Below the pieces are notes generated by a model. The model saw only the letters and a program-made list of their open reading frames with translations. It was not told the origin of the DNA and made no database searches. A DNA stretch of 45,119 nt from Flectobacillus sp049240685 (GTDB lineage: Bacteria > Bacteroidota > Bacteroidia > Cytophagales > Spirosomataceae): contig NZ_JBMLSD010000302.1 in NCBI RefSeq assembly GCF_049240685.1, positions 1 to 45,119 on the forward strand. The letters are read 5' to 3'. A program made the position numbers and the translations under genes. Position 1 is the first letter of the stretch. The number at the start of each line of letters is the position of its first letter. This document shows positions 26,525-35,282 of the stretch, one piece after another.

Positions 26525-27571
26525 ATGAAACTTCTCTTTAAATTATTATCCTTGAGCTTGATTGTTTCGACTATTGAGAATGCTTGTGCTCAAACGATTA
26601 TTAAACCCGTTGTTATTACTGATTCAGTTAAGCATGATACCGACGATCCTGCTATTTGGATAAACCCTCAAAACCCAAGCAAAAGCTTAATTATTGGTAC
26701 CGATAAAAATCAGGATGGAGCGTTGTTTGTCTTTGATTTACAGGGAAAAATCCAGTCAGACAAAGTAGTGAGAGGACTGAAGCGTCCTAATAATGTAGAT
26801 ATAGAATATGGTTTAAAAATTGGAGGAAAAAAAGTAGATATCGCCGTTACTACCGAGCGAATGAATCATCAGTTGCGTATTTATTCATTGCCCGACATGA
26901 AGCCTATCGACAATGGTGGAATTCCAATGTTTGAAGGTGAAACAGGAACAGAATTCCGTGATTTGATGGGGATAGCTTTGTACAAAACTCCTGAAGGGAA
27001 AATCTATGCTATGGTAGGTCGTAAAAACGGCCCTACAACAGGCGGATATATCTGGCAATATGAATTATCGGATAATGGTAAAGGACAAGTAAAAGCTACT
27101 TTTATTCGAAAATTTGGTACTTATAGTGGTAAAAAAGAAATTGAATCCATTGCAGTTGATGATGCCTTAGGCTATGTCTATTATTCGGACGAAGGTATCG
27201 GCGTAAGAAAATACTATGCCGAACCCTCAAAAGGCGACCAAGAATTGGCTTTGTTTGCTACAACAGGTTTCTCAGAAGACCACGAAGGAATTTCGATTTA
27301 TCAAACATCCGCTCGTAAAGGCTATATTCTTGTCTCCGACCAAGGAGCCAATCAATTTCATATTTTCCCAAGAGAAGGTTCTGCGAAAAATCCTAACGAG
27401 CATCCTGAGCTCAAGGTAGTAAAAGTCGAAGCCAAACAAAGTGATGGTTCTGACGTTACAGCAGTACCCTTGAATAAAACCTTCAAAAAAGGGTTATTCG
27501 TCGTGATGAGCGATGATAAAACTTTTCATTTCTATCGCTGGGAAGATATTGCTGGAAAGGACTTAAAATAA
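26525..27571 (+). CDS. Beta-propeller phytase (3-phytase)
   Basis: This 348-residue enzyme should remove phosphates from phytate (inositol hexakisphosphate) using Ca2+. It has a signal peptide (MKLLFKLLSLSLIVSTIENA, cleavage near CAQ), so it is periplasmic or exported. BPP marks: DTDDPAIWINPQNPSKSLII (residues 39-58) with the Asp-rich Ca-binding strand, GTDKNQDGALFVFDLQGK, RPNNVDIEYG, VTTERMNHQLRIY, GEKGTEF-like GETGTEFRDLMGIAL, SVDDALGYVYYSDE-like AVDDALGYVYYSDEGIGVRK, and SDQGANQFHIF. Length equals the catalytic domain. It ends the operon begun by the TonB receptor; a terminator lies 150 nt behind. Confidence 0.9.
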   Translation: MKLLFKLLSLSLIVSTIENACAQTIIKPVVITDSVKHDTDDPAIWINPQNPSKSLIIGTDKNQDGALFVFDLQGKIQSDKVVRGLKRPNNVDIEYGLKIGGKKVDIAVTTERMNHQLRIYSLPDMKPIDNGGIPMFEGETGTEFRDLMGIALYKTPEGKIYAMVGRKNGPTTGGYIWQYELSDNGKGQVKATFIRKFGTYSGKKEIESIAVDDALGYVYYSDEGIGVRKYYAEPSKGDQELALFATTGFSEDHEGISIYQTSARKGYILVSDQGANQFHIFPREGSAKNPNEHPELKVVKVEAKQSDGSDVTAVPLNKTFKKGLFVVMSDDKTFHFYRWEDIAGKDLK

Positions 27572-27724
27572 TCTTTAAGTTTCTTCAACAGAGCATAATT
27601 TAACGTTTATTCCGTAGGAGTACAAAATTAGTTTGAGTTGTCGGTCTATAGGTATTTATATTTTCTTCTAAGAATGAAATCTTCTCGAATTTTGACAATG
27701 GGGTAATGTTTTAACCGTATATTC

Positions 27725-27762
27725 AAAAGGCGTTCGAAAATCTAATTTCGAACGCCTTTTTT
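27725..27762 (+). terminator. Rho-independent terminator after the phytase gene
   Basis: A perfect 15-bp stem AAAAGGCGTTCGAAA (27725-27739) with TTTCGAACGCCTTTT (27746-27760), loop ATCTAA, then T residues. Confidence 0.88.
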
Positions 27763-27862
27763 GATACTCTATTTCGAATCATCCCGATTTAGACGCAATG
27801 CTTGTAACATAAAAAATCACTAAATTCTGGATGATTCATGATTTGATGACATATTATTAAGG

Positions 27863-28009
27863 TTGTACGAAGGATTATAAAACTGTTTATTTCGGATATC
27901 CGATGTTGAATTTCGGAAGTGTATTTTGCTATATTTTGTTAAAAATAAAGTCGTTTTACTTTATTTCCGAAATCAGAAATCCGCAATTGTTGGAAATCCT
28001 CCGTACAGT
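27863..28009. repeat. Imperfect inverted-repeat element between phytase and glucosidase genes
   Basis: Outer arms TTGTACGAAGGATT (27863-27876) and AATCCTCCGTACAG (27996-28009) pair in 12 of 14 positions. Inside is the perfect 12-bp palindrome TCGGATATCCGA (27892-27903) and the words TTTCGGAA and TTTCCGAAATCAGAAATCCG, related to the spacer behind nadC. Confidence 0.5.
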
Positions 28010-28036
28010 TCTAATATACTAAAGACCTTTTCCTAC

Positions 28037-30709
28037 TTATAAAATCTCTTTTATTTCTGCCTTATTTGCCTCATTTACCATCAAAATCAACTCTGCCACT
28101 AGGCCTGTCCAACCTGTTTGGTGTGCCGCGCCTAGCCCTTTGCCATCATCACCATGGAAATACTCGTAAAATAACACTAAATCCTTGAAATGAGGGTCAG
28201 TTTGCATTTTTTCGTAATTGGCATACATAGGGCGTTTTCCGTTTTCATCAGTTCTAAAGATTTTGATTAAACGTTCTGCCAAACTCAAAGCGGCTTGTTT
28301 GATGCTCACCATGTTGCCCGAATTGGTCGGATATTCTACTTCGTAATCATTTCCATAATAGGATTGGAATTTCAACAAGGAGTCAATCAATAAGAAGTTC
28401 ATTGGCATCCAGATAGGACCACGCCAGTTGGAGTTACCCCCAAACATACTTCCTGTAGACTCGGCTGGTGTGTAATCTACTCTGAATACCTCGTTGTGTA
28501 CACGGAACTGATACGGATTTTCGAGATGATATTTTGACAATGAACGAACGCCATGTTCTGACAAAAATTCATTTTCGTCAAACATCTTTTTCATAATCAT
28601 CTTCATTCGGTGACCACGCAAGATGGCCAACAAACGGTTTTCACCCTTGCCTGGCTCATACCAACGCGAAATCAAACCTGCTAAGTCTGGTCGGTTGGCC
28701 AAAACCCAATCCACGCGACGTTTGAAATCTGGAAGTTTTTCCAACATTTCTGGTGTAAGAATTTCTACAGCAAAAAGTGGAATTAACCCTACCATCGAGC
28801 GGATTTTCAGCAACATACTTTGCGAGTTAGGCAAATGTAGCATATCATAATAAAACTGGTCTTCTTCATCCCAAAGGCTAATTTCTGAACCACCCAACAT
28901 TTGCATAGCACCTGCAATGTGTAAGAAGTGTTCAAAAAACTTAGAAGCCATATCTTGATATACAGGGCGCTCAACTGCAATTTCGCAGGCAATACGAAGC
29001 ATATTCAAGCTATACATCGCCATCCAGCCTGTACCATCGGCTTGCTCGAGGCGTCCGCCTGTTGGTAAAGTTGCCGAGCGGTCAAATACCCCAATATTAT
29101 CCATTCCAAGGAAACCACCACCAAAGATATTATTACCACCTTCGTCTTTGAGGTTTACCCACCAAGTAAAGTTGAGGAGTAATTTATGAAAAACGCGCTC
29201 AAGGAATTTGACATCCCCTACCCCATTCATTTCTTTATCTATCTCATATACACGCCACGTTGCCCAAGCATGTACAGGAGGGTTCACATCCGAAAACGAC
29301 CATTCGTATGCCGGAATTTGTCCGTTAGGGTGCATATAATACTCACGTAAAACTACCGCAAGCTGGCGTTTTGCAAAATCGGGGTCGAGTCTTGCCAATG
29401 GAATCGTATGGAAGGCCAAATCCCATGCAGCAAACCAAGGGTATTCCCATTTGTCGGGCATCGAAAGAATATTGGCTGCGTACATGTGTCGCCAACCTGA
29501 ATTTCGACCAAACTTACGGTGTTCTGAAGGTTTTGGCATAGAAGGATCACCTTTAATCCATTCGTTGACATTGTAGTAATACCATTGCTTTGTCCACAAC
29601 ATACCAGCATAAGCTTGACGCTGAATTGAACGCAACTCTGGGTCTTCTACCCCTCCTTGCAACTCATCATAAAACTGATTTGCTTCACGAATACGCTTGT
29701 CCATAATATCCTCAAAGCCTCCAAAAGGCTCTGAAATAGAGTGGTCAGATAAACGTAAACGAACGGTTACACTTTCGCCAGCCTTCACCACACGCGTGTA
29801 ACGAGCCGAAGCCTTGGTACCAATATTGTTTGGATTGACCGCTGCTTTGTTTTTATTGACAATATACTCGTTGATACCATCTTTGGTGTACTGAGTGTTA
29901 TTGGCTACTCCATGCAGACGCTGAAAGTTGGTTTCGTTATCACAGAACAATAATTCATCTGCTTTTTCACAATACAACTTATAATGCCCCACACTTTTAT
30001 TATCTACTTCAATAGCCTTGTTGGACACCCCCGTCAACATTGGCTTATATTTGAAATTTTCGTAGCCCCAACACCATGTATTCCTAAACCAAATAGTTGG
30101 TAATAAGGTAATTGGTGCAGGCTTATTACTACGGTTGTGCGCCGTAATTTTTACTAATATATCTTGTTCGTCCGACTTGGCGTATTCGATAAAAACATCA
30201 AAATACTCATCGTTATCAAAAATGCCAGTGTCTAACAATTCATATTCAGGTTCTAATCTTGAGCGTTTACGGCTTTCGTCTACTAATTTTGAATAAGGAA
30301 ATGCAGCAATAGGATATTTATACAGCATTTTCATATACGAGTGCGTAGGTGTCGAGTCAAGATAATAATATAACTCTTTTACATCCTCACCGTGGTTCGA
30401 TTCATTTCCTGTTAGACCAAAGAATCTTTCCTTCAAAATATGGTCATTATGATTCCACAAAGCAAGCGCAAAACAGATATACGATTTGTTATCCGAAATA
30501 CCACCTATCCCCTCTTCGCCCCAACGATAGGCTTTTGAGCGAGCCATGTCGTGCGTTACATTATTCCAAGCATCTTGATTAGGAGAATAATCTTCTCGCA
30601 CGGTTCCCCATTGACGATCAGACAGATAGGGACCCCATTTTTTCCATCCTTTATTATCAGCACGGGTTCTTAGTCTTAGCTTCTCAGCACTTACTACAAC
30701 TTTACTCAT
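28037..30709 (-). CDS. GH63-like glycoside hydrolase (glucosidase)
   Basis: This 890-residue protein resembles the large bacterial glucosidases of the (alpha/alpha)6 barrel GH63/MGH1-like group, which cut alpha-glucosides. There is no signal peptide, so it is cytoplasmic. The N-terminal beta domain starts RTRADNKGWKKWGPYLSDRQ, then WGTVREDYSPN and MARSKAYRWGEEGIGGISD; the barrel contains WEYPWFAAWDLAFHTIPLAR near residue 420, where the Asp of WDLAFH is the likely general acid, and GGNSNWRGPIWMPMNFLLID near 754. It is monocistronic. Its natural substrate is not known; trehalose, mannosylglycerate or glycogen-derived sugars have been seen in related families. Confidence 0.87.
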   Translation of the reverse strand: MSKVVVSAEKLRLRTRADNKGWKKWGPYLSDRQWGTVREDYSPNQDAWNNVTHDMARSKAYRWGEEGIGGISDNKSYICFALALWNHNDHILKERFFGLTGNESNHGEDVKELYYYLDSTPTHSYMKMLYKYPIAAFPYSKLVDESRKRSRLEPEYELLDTGIFDNDEYFDVFIEYAKSDEQDILVKITAHNRSNKPAPITLLPTIWFRNTWCWGYENFKYKPMLTGVSNKAIEVDNKSVGHYKLYCEKADELLFCDNETNFQRLHGVANNTQYTKDGINEYIVNKNKAAVNPNNIGTKASARYTRVVKAGESVTVRLRLSDHSISEPFGGFEDIMDKRIREANQFYDELQGGVEDPELRSIQRQAYAGMLWTKQWYYYNVNEWIKGDPSMPKPSEHRKFGRNSGWRHMYAANILSMPDKWEYPWFAAWDLAFHTIPLARLDPDFAKRQLAVVLREYYMHPNGQIPAYEWSFSDVNPPVHAWATWRVYEIDKEMNGVGDVKFLERVFHKLLLNFTWWVNLKDEGGNNIFGGGFLGMDNIGVFDRSATLPTGGRLEQADGTGWMAMYSLNMLRIACEIAVERPVYQDMASKFFEHFLHIAGAMQMLGGSEISLWDEEDQFYYDMLHLPNSQSMLLKIRSMVGLIPLFAVEILTPEMLEKLPDFKRRVDWVLANRPDLAGLISRWYEPGKGENRLLAILRGHRMKMIMKKMFDENEFLSEHGVRSLSKYHLENPYQFRVHNEVFRVDYTPAESTGSMFGGNSNWRGPIWMPMNFLLIDSLLKFQSYYGNDYEVEYPTNSGNMVSIKQAALSLAERLIKIFRTDENGKRPMYANYEKMQTDPHFKDLVLFYEYFHGDDGKGLGAAHQTGWTGLVAELILMVNEANKAEIKEIL

Positions 30710-30843
30710 AAATTTTTTAATTTCGGGATATAACTAACTTCTATCTCGCTAAAAGCTAGTGGTGTTATGGTATAATTAAAATGATTAGTTCAAAGTCTGT
30801 TGCAAGAATTTGCTCATTGTGCGCAAAAGATTGCAAATCTTTT

Positions 30844-30851
30844 CAAAGATA
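30844..30851 (-). promoter_or_regulatory. Candidate -7 element of the GH63-like gene
   Basis: TATCTTTG on the minus strand matches TAnnTTTG. It sits directly behind the terminator of the upstream gene and leaves a leader of about 130 nt. The -33 region would fall within the terminator stem, so confidence is limited. Confidence 0.35.
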
Positions 30852-30859
30852 AAAAAAAT

Positions 30860-30884
30860 GCCTCAACCTTCTAAAGGTTGAGGC
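30860..30884 (-). terminator. Rho-independent terminator of the small secreted protein gene
   Basis: A perfect 11-bp stem GCCTCAACCTT (30860-30870) with AAGGTTGAGGC (30874-30884); eight T residues follow on the minus strand. Confidence 0.88.
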
Positions 30885-30934
30885 GTTTTAATCTATTGTT
30901 ATAACTAATTTTACAAGTTTTTTAGCAAATAAGC

Positions 30935-31306
30935 CTATTTGATTCTTGGTACATTTTTTCGCCTAAATACATGTAAGATAAAGGTTTTCCCATCTTTTAT
31001 TTCTTCGTAGGTATCCACTAATTCCCATCCTTGACGATCCATCAAGTTAAAAATATCTACTTTACTATTAAAAAATAACGGTTTTCGATTTGCGTCGGTC
31101 ACCTCCTGTTCACGAGGGGAAGTACCTTGTCCATAATCCAGAAAAACAGATAGCTTGGTTGCAAGCCATGCTTTTTCGGCTTTTATTGTGATATAATTCA
31201 CATTTCGGATAGCATTTAATGATTGGCCGTTTACATAGATTGTCTGAGCTTTGGCAAACACAAGTCCTAAGAGCCAAAAGCAAAAGGCAAGCACAATTTT
31301 TTTCAT
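30935..31306 (-). CDS. Small secreted protein of unknown function
   Basis: This 123-residue protein has a clear signal peptide (MKKIVLAFCFWLLGLVFAKA, cleavage before QTIY). The mature 100 residues end with FNLMDRQGWELVDTYEEIKD, then a strand and HVFRRKN, a pattern also seen in small DUF4177-like proteins where a WELV strand pairs with a final FRR strand. No enzymatic motif is visible. It has its own terminator, so it is a single-gene unit. Long non-coding DNA (519 bp) lies upstream. Confidence 0.65.
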   Translation of the reverse strand: MKKIVLAFCFWLLGLVFAKAQTIYVNGQSLNAIRNVNYITIKAEKAWLATKLSVFLDYGQGTSPREQEVTDANRKPLFFNSKVDIFNLMDRQGWELVDTYEEIKDGKTFILHVFRRKNVPRIK

Positions 31307-31521
31307 TGCTGGTAGGGTTATTACGATTAACGGGTTTTGTCTAAGTATTTTAGGAAGATTTAGAAAACGTTTTACTTCTTGAACAATATTCCTTTGAGTT
31401 CGGCTTCAAAAACTTCGAATAGCTCAGTACAAATTAGGTTACAAGTTAGAATTTTCTTCAGTTTTTACAAGAAACTTTTATAATTTTCGTAAGTTTTGAT
31501 GTCGAATCTGGTGTAAAAAAT

Positions 31522-31559
31522 AAAAGACCGAACGTTTTTCGGGGGGCGTTCGGTCTTTT
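31522..31559. terminator. Orphan terminator-like hairpin
   Basis: Stem AAAAGACCGAACG (31522-31534) pairs perfectly with CGTTCGGTCTTTT (31547-31559), with T or A runs on both sides. No annotated gene ends here: the nearest upstream genes on either strand have their own terminators or run away from it. Confidence 0.7.
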
Positions 31560-31638
31560 CTCTGTTAAAGTTTACAATTCGATAGCATGAGATGAATTAT
31601 TAACTTATTACAAAATTGGTAATAATTACTCATAAATA

Positions 31639-31660
31639 AAATAAGTATTAATACTTATTT
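31639..31660. repeat. 22-bp perfect AT-rich palindrome
   Basis: AAATAAGTATT followed directly by its reverse complement AATACTTATTT. A dimeric DNA-binding protein could use it; no promoter is visible next to it. Confidence 0.5.
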
Positions 31661-31732
31661 AGATAAATAAATGTTTTTAACAAAACGTCATAATTGCGTC
31701 TTAAGCCAAGTTAGCTACAGCACAGAAGTATG

Positions 31733-31770
31733 AAAAAAGCGGCCGAAAATTGTTTCTCAACCGCTTTTTT
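31733..31770 (-). terminator. Terminator of the B12 operon
   Basis: AAAAAAGCGG (31733-31742) pairs with CCGCTTTTTT (31761-31770), with an inner GAAA/TTTC match; T run on the minus strand. It lies 56 nt behind the PAS gene, the last of the operon. Confidence 0.75.
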
Positions 31771-31825
31771 AATCAAATATATAGCATCATCCTACTTCAA
31801 AATTCTGGATAACTTGTGTCAATCA

Positions 31826-32344
31826 TCAAACAATCTCTTCCTCAAAAGCTATGAAATTAACGAGTTTTTGTTGCTCGTTAAAAATAGGTTCTATCCGAAC
31901 ATCACACCAATAAGGTTCGCCATCTTTGCGATAGTTGATAAGTTTTCCTTCAAACTTTTTTTCTTCCAACAAACAAGCCTTAATAGCTGACCTTGTAAGT
32001 GGGTCGGTTTCTTTTCCTTGTAAAAAACTTGGTTTTTTTCCCAGAGCTTCTTGTACTTGGTAGCCAGTCATGTTGGCAAAACCATGATTTACCCACTGAA
32101 TGGTTTGCTGCCTATTGGTAATTACTACGGCATGTTGAGGGTCTTGAATAAATTCTCTGAAATGATACAAATCAAAATCCCATTTTTGTACATGTGCCAT
32201 TCTACTCACACACTCATATTCATGTTGCAATGCATCGCTGAGTCTTGCAGGGCGACGCATAAATTCCATACCAGTCAAAATTGGCATCGAGTTATTTACA
32301 CTTGAGAAAGTGTCGCAGAAGGTTTTAGGACTGAGCTGCATCAT
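31826..32344 (-). CDS. LOV-like PAS domain protein lacking the photoactive cysteine
   Basis: This 172-residue protein has a helical N-terminus and one PAS domain (residues about 62-172) with no attached output domain. The domain follows the flavin-binding LOV type: WVNHGFANMTGYQVQEALGK, then KPSFLQGKETD, and NYRKDGEPYWCDVRIEPI with the conserved Asn137. In true LOV sensors the motif is G-x-N-C-R-F-L-Q; here it is G-K-K-P-S-F-L-Q, so the adduct-forming Cys is Pro105. It may bind flavin or another ligand but cannot do the standard photocycle. It overlaps the CWC gene by 20 nt and is last in the B12 operon. Confidence 0.82.
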   Translation of the reverse strand: MMQLSPKTFCDTFSSVNNSMPILTGMEFMRRPARLSDALQHEYECVSRMAHVQKWDFDLYHFREFIQDPQHAVVITNRQQTIQWVNHGFANMTGYQVQEALGKKPSFLQGKETDPLTRSAIKACLLEEKKFEGKLINYRKDGEPYWCDVRIEPIFNEQQKLVNFIAFEEEIV

Positions 32345-32549
32345 GGTCTTTAAAATGGGTTTTAATGAGAGACTTTATACAAGTGTTGCACAAACATTGT
32401 CCTTGGTATTGATTTAAACTCAACTGTCTCAATTGTTGAGTTTGTTCAAAGTTTAATGTTAGTTGTTGACAATCGCAATGCGCTATCTCGTCAACTTTAC
32501 ATTGAAATGGTTGTTGGCAACGTGGACAATGAATTTGTATTTTCAACAT
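32325..32549 (-). CDS. Cysteine-rich CWC-family protein
   Basis: This 74-residue cytoplasmic protein has eight cysteines in the order CPRC (8, 11), FQC (17), HCDC (25, 27), CLC (52, 54) and C57, which matches the cysteine-rich CWC family. The pattern suggests zinc or iron-sulfur binding; no function is established for the family. Its ATG overlaps the stop of the PP-loop gene in a TAATG, and its end overlaps the PAS gene, so the three are translationally coupled. Confidence 0.8.
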   Translation of the reverse strand: MLKIQIHCPRCQQPFQCKVDEIAHCDCQQLTLNFEQTQQLRQLSLNQYQGQCLCNTCIKSLIKTHFKDHDAAQS

Positions 32550-33187
32550 TATATCAATGATAACTCTAAAAAATGATAATTGTTATGAATTAATTTTTCT
32601 CTTTGAATTACTTCAATGGGATATTGAAACAAGGGGCAATCTAATACTACAGTGTGGAACTCTCCGTTTTCGCCACAAACATCCACTCCCCGAGCTTCCA
32701 AATCTTCTACTGTTTTGGCATCCATAATTCTTCCTAAAAAAGATGCGCCCAAAGTATCATTACAAGATACAATCATGGTTTTTATCCCTGACTCAATCAT
32801 CGTAAATACTAATTCCTTACGGTTCTTTTTCCAAAGTGGCAAGTGACAGTTGAGCTGAGCCTCGGCACAAACTTTTTCTTCCCATTCACGATGCGGCTGT
32901 AGATCTATATCTCCAAAAACGGCATCTGTCAATTGGTATTCATTAGTCAGCGACTTGAGACGTGCGATGTATTTTTCGGTATAATTGTCCCAAGAGGTAC
33001 TAATTGTAACACTTGGACAGCCAATAGCCTTGGCTTGAGCATCCAGAATAGCTGGGCTCAAACCATGCGAACGTGAGCGGTCGCCCCATTCGTTAAGTGT
33101 TGTAAAAATGACGGTAGGTCGTTGATTCATTTGCATTAAAGCAAAACAAGAATCCTTACCACCAGACCAAGAGCAAAGGAGGTTCAT
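32549..33187 (-). CDS. PP-loop ATP pyrophosphatase, diphthine-ammonia ligase family
   Basis: This 212-residue protein belongs to the ATP-pyrophosphatase group that includes eukaryotic and archaeal Dph6, which amidates diphthine on elongation factor 2. The PP-loop SGGKDS is at residues 8-13. Other family marks are VFGDIDLQPHREWEEKVC around 88-105, CHLPLWKKNRKEL near 115, and GENGEFHTVVLDCPLF near 172-187. Bacteria do not make diphthamide, so it must adenylate another carboxylate. Its place behind a cobalamin-riboswitch receptor suggests a role with B12 or a related corrinoid, for example amidation or cleavage of side chains; this is inference. Confidence 0.85.
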   Translation of the reverse strand: MNLLCSWSGGKDSCFALMQMNQRPTVIFTTLNEWGDRSRSHGLSPAILDAQAKAIGCPSVTISTSWDNYTEKYIARLKSLTNEYQLTDAVFGDIDLQPHREWEEKVCAEAQLNCHLPLWKKNRKELVFTMIESGIKTMIVSCNDTLGASFLGRIMDAKTVEDLEARGVDVCGENGEFHTVVLDCPLFQYPIEVIQREKLIHNNYHFLELSLI

Positions 33188-33200
33188 TTTTTGAGGGTAA

Positions 33201-33317
33201 AGGCACTAGGCAAGAGGCACTAGTGGCATAATTACTGGATGTAAAATTCCTAAGCATTAAACAATGCTATCTTATTCTAACTAAAAACTATTGCCTCTTG
33301 CCTAATGCCTAGTGCCT
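33201..33317. repeat. Inverted-repeat element between btuB-like and PP-loop genes
   Basis: The left arm AGGCACTAGGCAAGAGGCA (33201-33219) faces ATTGCCTCTTGCCTAATGCC followed by TAGTGCC at 33290-33317. AGGCACTAGGCA and AGGCAAGAGGCA both recur in the reverse complement of the right arm. It is the clearest AGGCA-word element and lies inside the operon, where it could act as a partial terminator or RNA stabiliser. Confidence 0.65.
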
Positions 33318-33320
33318 ATT

Positions 33321-35282
33321 TTAAAACAGCAAACTCAACCCAATACTTGCATTGAATCGGCGGGTTTGGTAGCCTGTAATTTCTACAAATTGGGTATTCA
33401 ATATATTTCTTAAATCAGCGTATGCTTTGATTTTTGAATTGATGCGATATTCACCATATACATCTAATAATTGATACGCATCCAAGTCTACATTGATAGA
33501 TTTGAATTGGTCATTGTCATAATAGGTATCTTTGCGAGTACCTACGCCTCTCAAAGTTGAACTCACATATAATTTTGAAGTAGCCTGATAACCCAAACTC
33601 AAGGTAAAGGCATTTTCTGGACGACGAATCAAATTTTTATAAGTCGTGTCTTTTCCTGCCACTTTGGTTGTTAGCTCGCCAATTTGGTGCGTATAGGTAG
33701 CCGAAAGATTAAACTTGCCTAACTGTGCTTGAGCATCCAACTCTAAACCTTTACTTGCTTGCTTGTTAAAATTAACATACTTGCCATACGGCGCAGTACT
33801 AATTGACTGAAAAATAATCACATCATTGATGGTTGTATTGAAATACACCGCTCGAAAATAGGATTGTTGATTATTGCTAAACAACTGAAAACCGCCTTCT
33901 TGCGTGAATGACTTTTCAGGATTCAAGGCTGTATTGCCATAAGGAGAATACAATTGATACAACGTTGGCGACTTGAAACTTGAGTAGAAGTTGGCTAATA
34001 CTTTTAAGTTTTTACCCAATAAATAATAAGGATTGAGCGTGTAGGTAAAATTATTTCCGTACAAAGAATGATGATTGTAACGACCACCCGCTTCAGCGCC
34101 AAAACCACCCAAATTATTCAAAGTAAACGAGGTATAACCACTCACCTGATTTACATTGGCTAAGGCATCGCTCAATGGCGCATCTTCATAAGGGCCCCAA
34201 TCGCTGATAGACAAATACGTTTGGTTCATTTTCTGAGTGCGATATTCTGCACCGACCAACCAAGTTATATTTTTACCCAAACTCCAACTACCATATAATT
34301 CGGCATAGTTGGTTTTGGCACCATAATTACTCGCCGAATACTTATCATAGGCATCAGGAGCCACATAGTTAGAATCGTTGATATAGCTACGTTTGAGGTC
34401 GTTGTAATGGTAATTGGCCACTAATTTGCCTCCTCCTACAAAATACTCCGCACCTACTCCTATCTGTGTGCTTCGGCTATTTGCTACAAAATCTTTGTCG
34501 TCGCTAAACGCCCCATTATCAATGTCGGCACGATAAGTTTCGTTTGTTACAAAAACTTTGGTTGTAAGGTTTTCTCCAAATTTTTGCTGAAACTGAGCAC
34601 GAAACGCATCTTGATTAAAGGCATCTTTTTCGTTCAGATTATCATCTTTTTTATTGGCTGCTTGCGAAATTCCTTTTGAGTACAACTTGGTATATGCCAC
34701 AGCATAACTCGAATTTTTACTCAATGTACCACTTAAATTCAGTGCACCCTTCCATGTACCATAACTGCCTCCCGAAAGGTTAGCTTGTGCGCTAAACGGC
34801 TTATTATCAGCTTTTTTACGAATAATATTAATAACGCCTCCTACAGCATCCGAGCCGTAAAGGGTGGATTGTCCGCCTTTCAAAATCTCAATTCTTTCGA
34901 TTTGGTCGATTGAAATAACGTTTAAGTCAAAATAATTACCAATCGTAGAAGGGTCATTTAATGGAATGCCATCCATCAACAACAAAGCATAGCCATTACT
35001 TAAGCCTCGTATACTAACTTCTTGGTTTGCCCCAAGTGTTAGTTGAGAGCCTACTACCTGCATACCTACTTGCTGATTGAGGAGCTCTCCAAGTGATTTG
35101 CCTACATTCCGCTCCAAAATTTCTTTGGAAATAACGGTTAAAACTTTTCCTGTCTGTAATTGTTTTTGAGGTACTTTATTGGCCGTAACTACAACTTCGT
35201 TAAGGTTTGTTACCTTGTTTTGAGCCATACTCAGGCTTGCCATACAAAGTAATCCAGAACAGAAAAATAAAGATTTAAACAT
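33321..35282 (-). CDS. btuB: BtuB-like TonB-dependent receptor for cobalamin
   Basis: This 653-residue outer-membrane receptor should import vitamin B12 or related corrinoids. The signal peptide (MFKSLFFCSGLLCMASLSMA) is followed by the TonB box NLNEVVVTANKVPQK, a plug with GKSLGELLNQQVGMQVVGSQ, VSIRGLSNGYALLLMDGIPL and GSDAVGGVINIIRKK, and a barrel that ends RRFNASIGLSLLF. Length and absence of an extra N-terminal domain fit BtuB, not SusC. The call as a cobalamin receptor rests on the riboswitch in its leader. It is the first gene of an operon. Note a hairpin (AAACCTA/TAGGTTT, 35321-35339) about 40 nt before the start. Confidence 0.88.
   Translation of the reverse strand: MFKSLFFCSGLLCMASLSMAQNKVTNLNEVVVTANKVPQKQLQTGKVLTVISKEILERNVGKSLGELLNQQVGMQVVGSQLTLGANQEVSIRGLSNGYALLLMDGIPLNDPSTIGNYFDLNVISIDQIERIEILKGGQSTLYGSDAVGGVINIIRKKADNKPFSAQANLSGGSYGTWKGALNLSGTLSKNSSYAVAYTKLYSKGISQAANKKDDNLNEKDAFNQDAFRAQFQQKFGENLTTKVFVTNETYRADIDNGAFSDDKDFVANSRSTQIGVGAEYFVGGGKLVANYHYNDLKRSYINDSNYVAPDAYDKYSASNYGAKTNYAELYGSWSLGKNITWLVGAEYRTQKMNQTYLSISDWGPYEDAPLSDALANVNQVSGYTSFTLNNLGGFGAEAGGRYNHHSLYGNNFTYTLNPYYLLGKNLKVLANFYSSFKSPTLYQLYSPYGNTALNPEKSFTQEGGFQLFSNNQQSYFRAVYFNTTINDVIIFQSISTAPYGKYVNFNKQASKGLELDAQAQLGKFNLSATYTHQIGELTTKVAGKDTTYKNLIRRPENAFTLSLGYQATSKLYVSSTLRGVGTRKDTYYDNDQFKSINVDLDAYQLLDVYGEYRINSKIKAYADLRNILNTQFVEITGYQTRRFNASIGLSLLF

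Larger units (their letters stand above)
31307..31732. other. Non-coding stretch with an unassigned terminator and a perfect palindrome
   Basis: No gene is seen. The stretch holds a strong hairpin at 31522-31559 and a 22-bp perfect AT-rich palindrome at 31639-31660, both described separately. The promoter of the small secreted protein gene should lie in the left part, but no TAnnTTTG match was found. Confidence 0.5.

Noticed and set aside
31826..32344. Blue-light LOV photoreceptor
   Set aside because: The essential cysteine is replaced by proline, so the standard photocycle is excluded.
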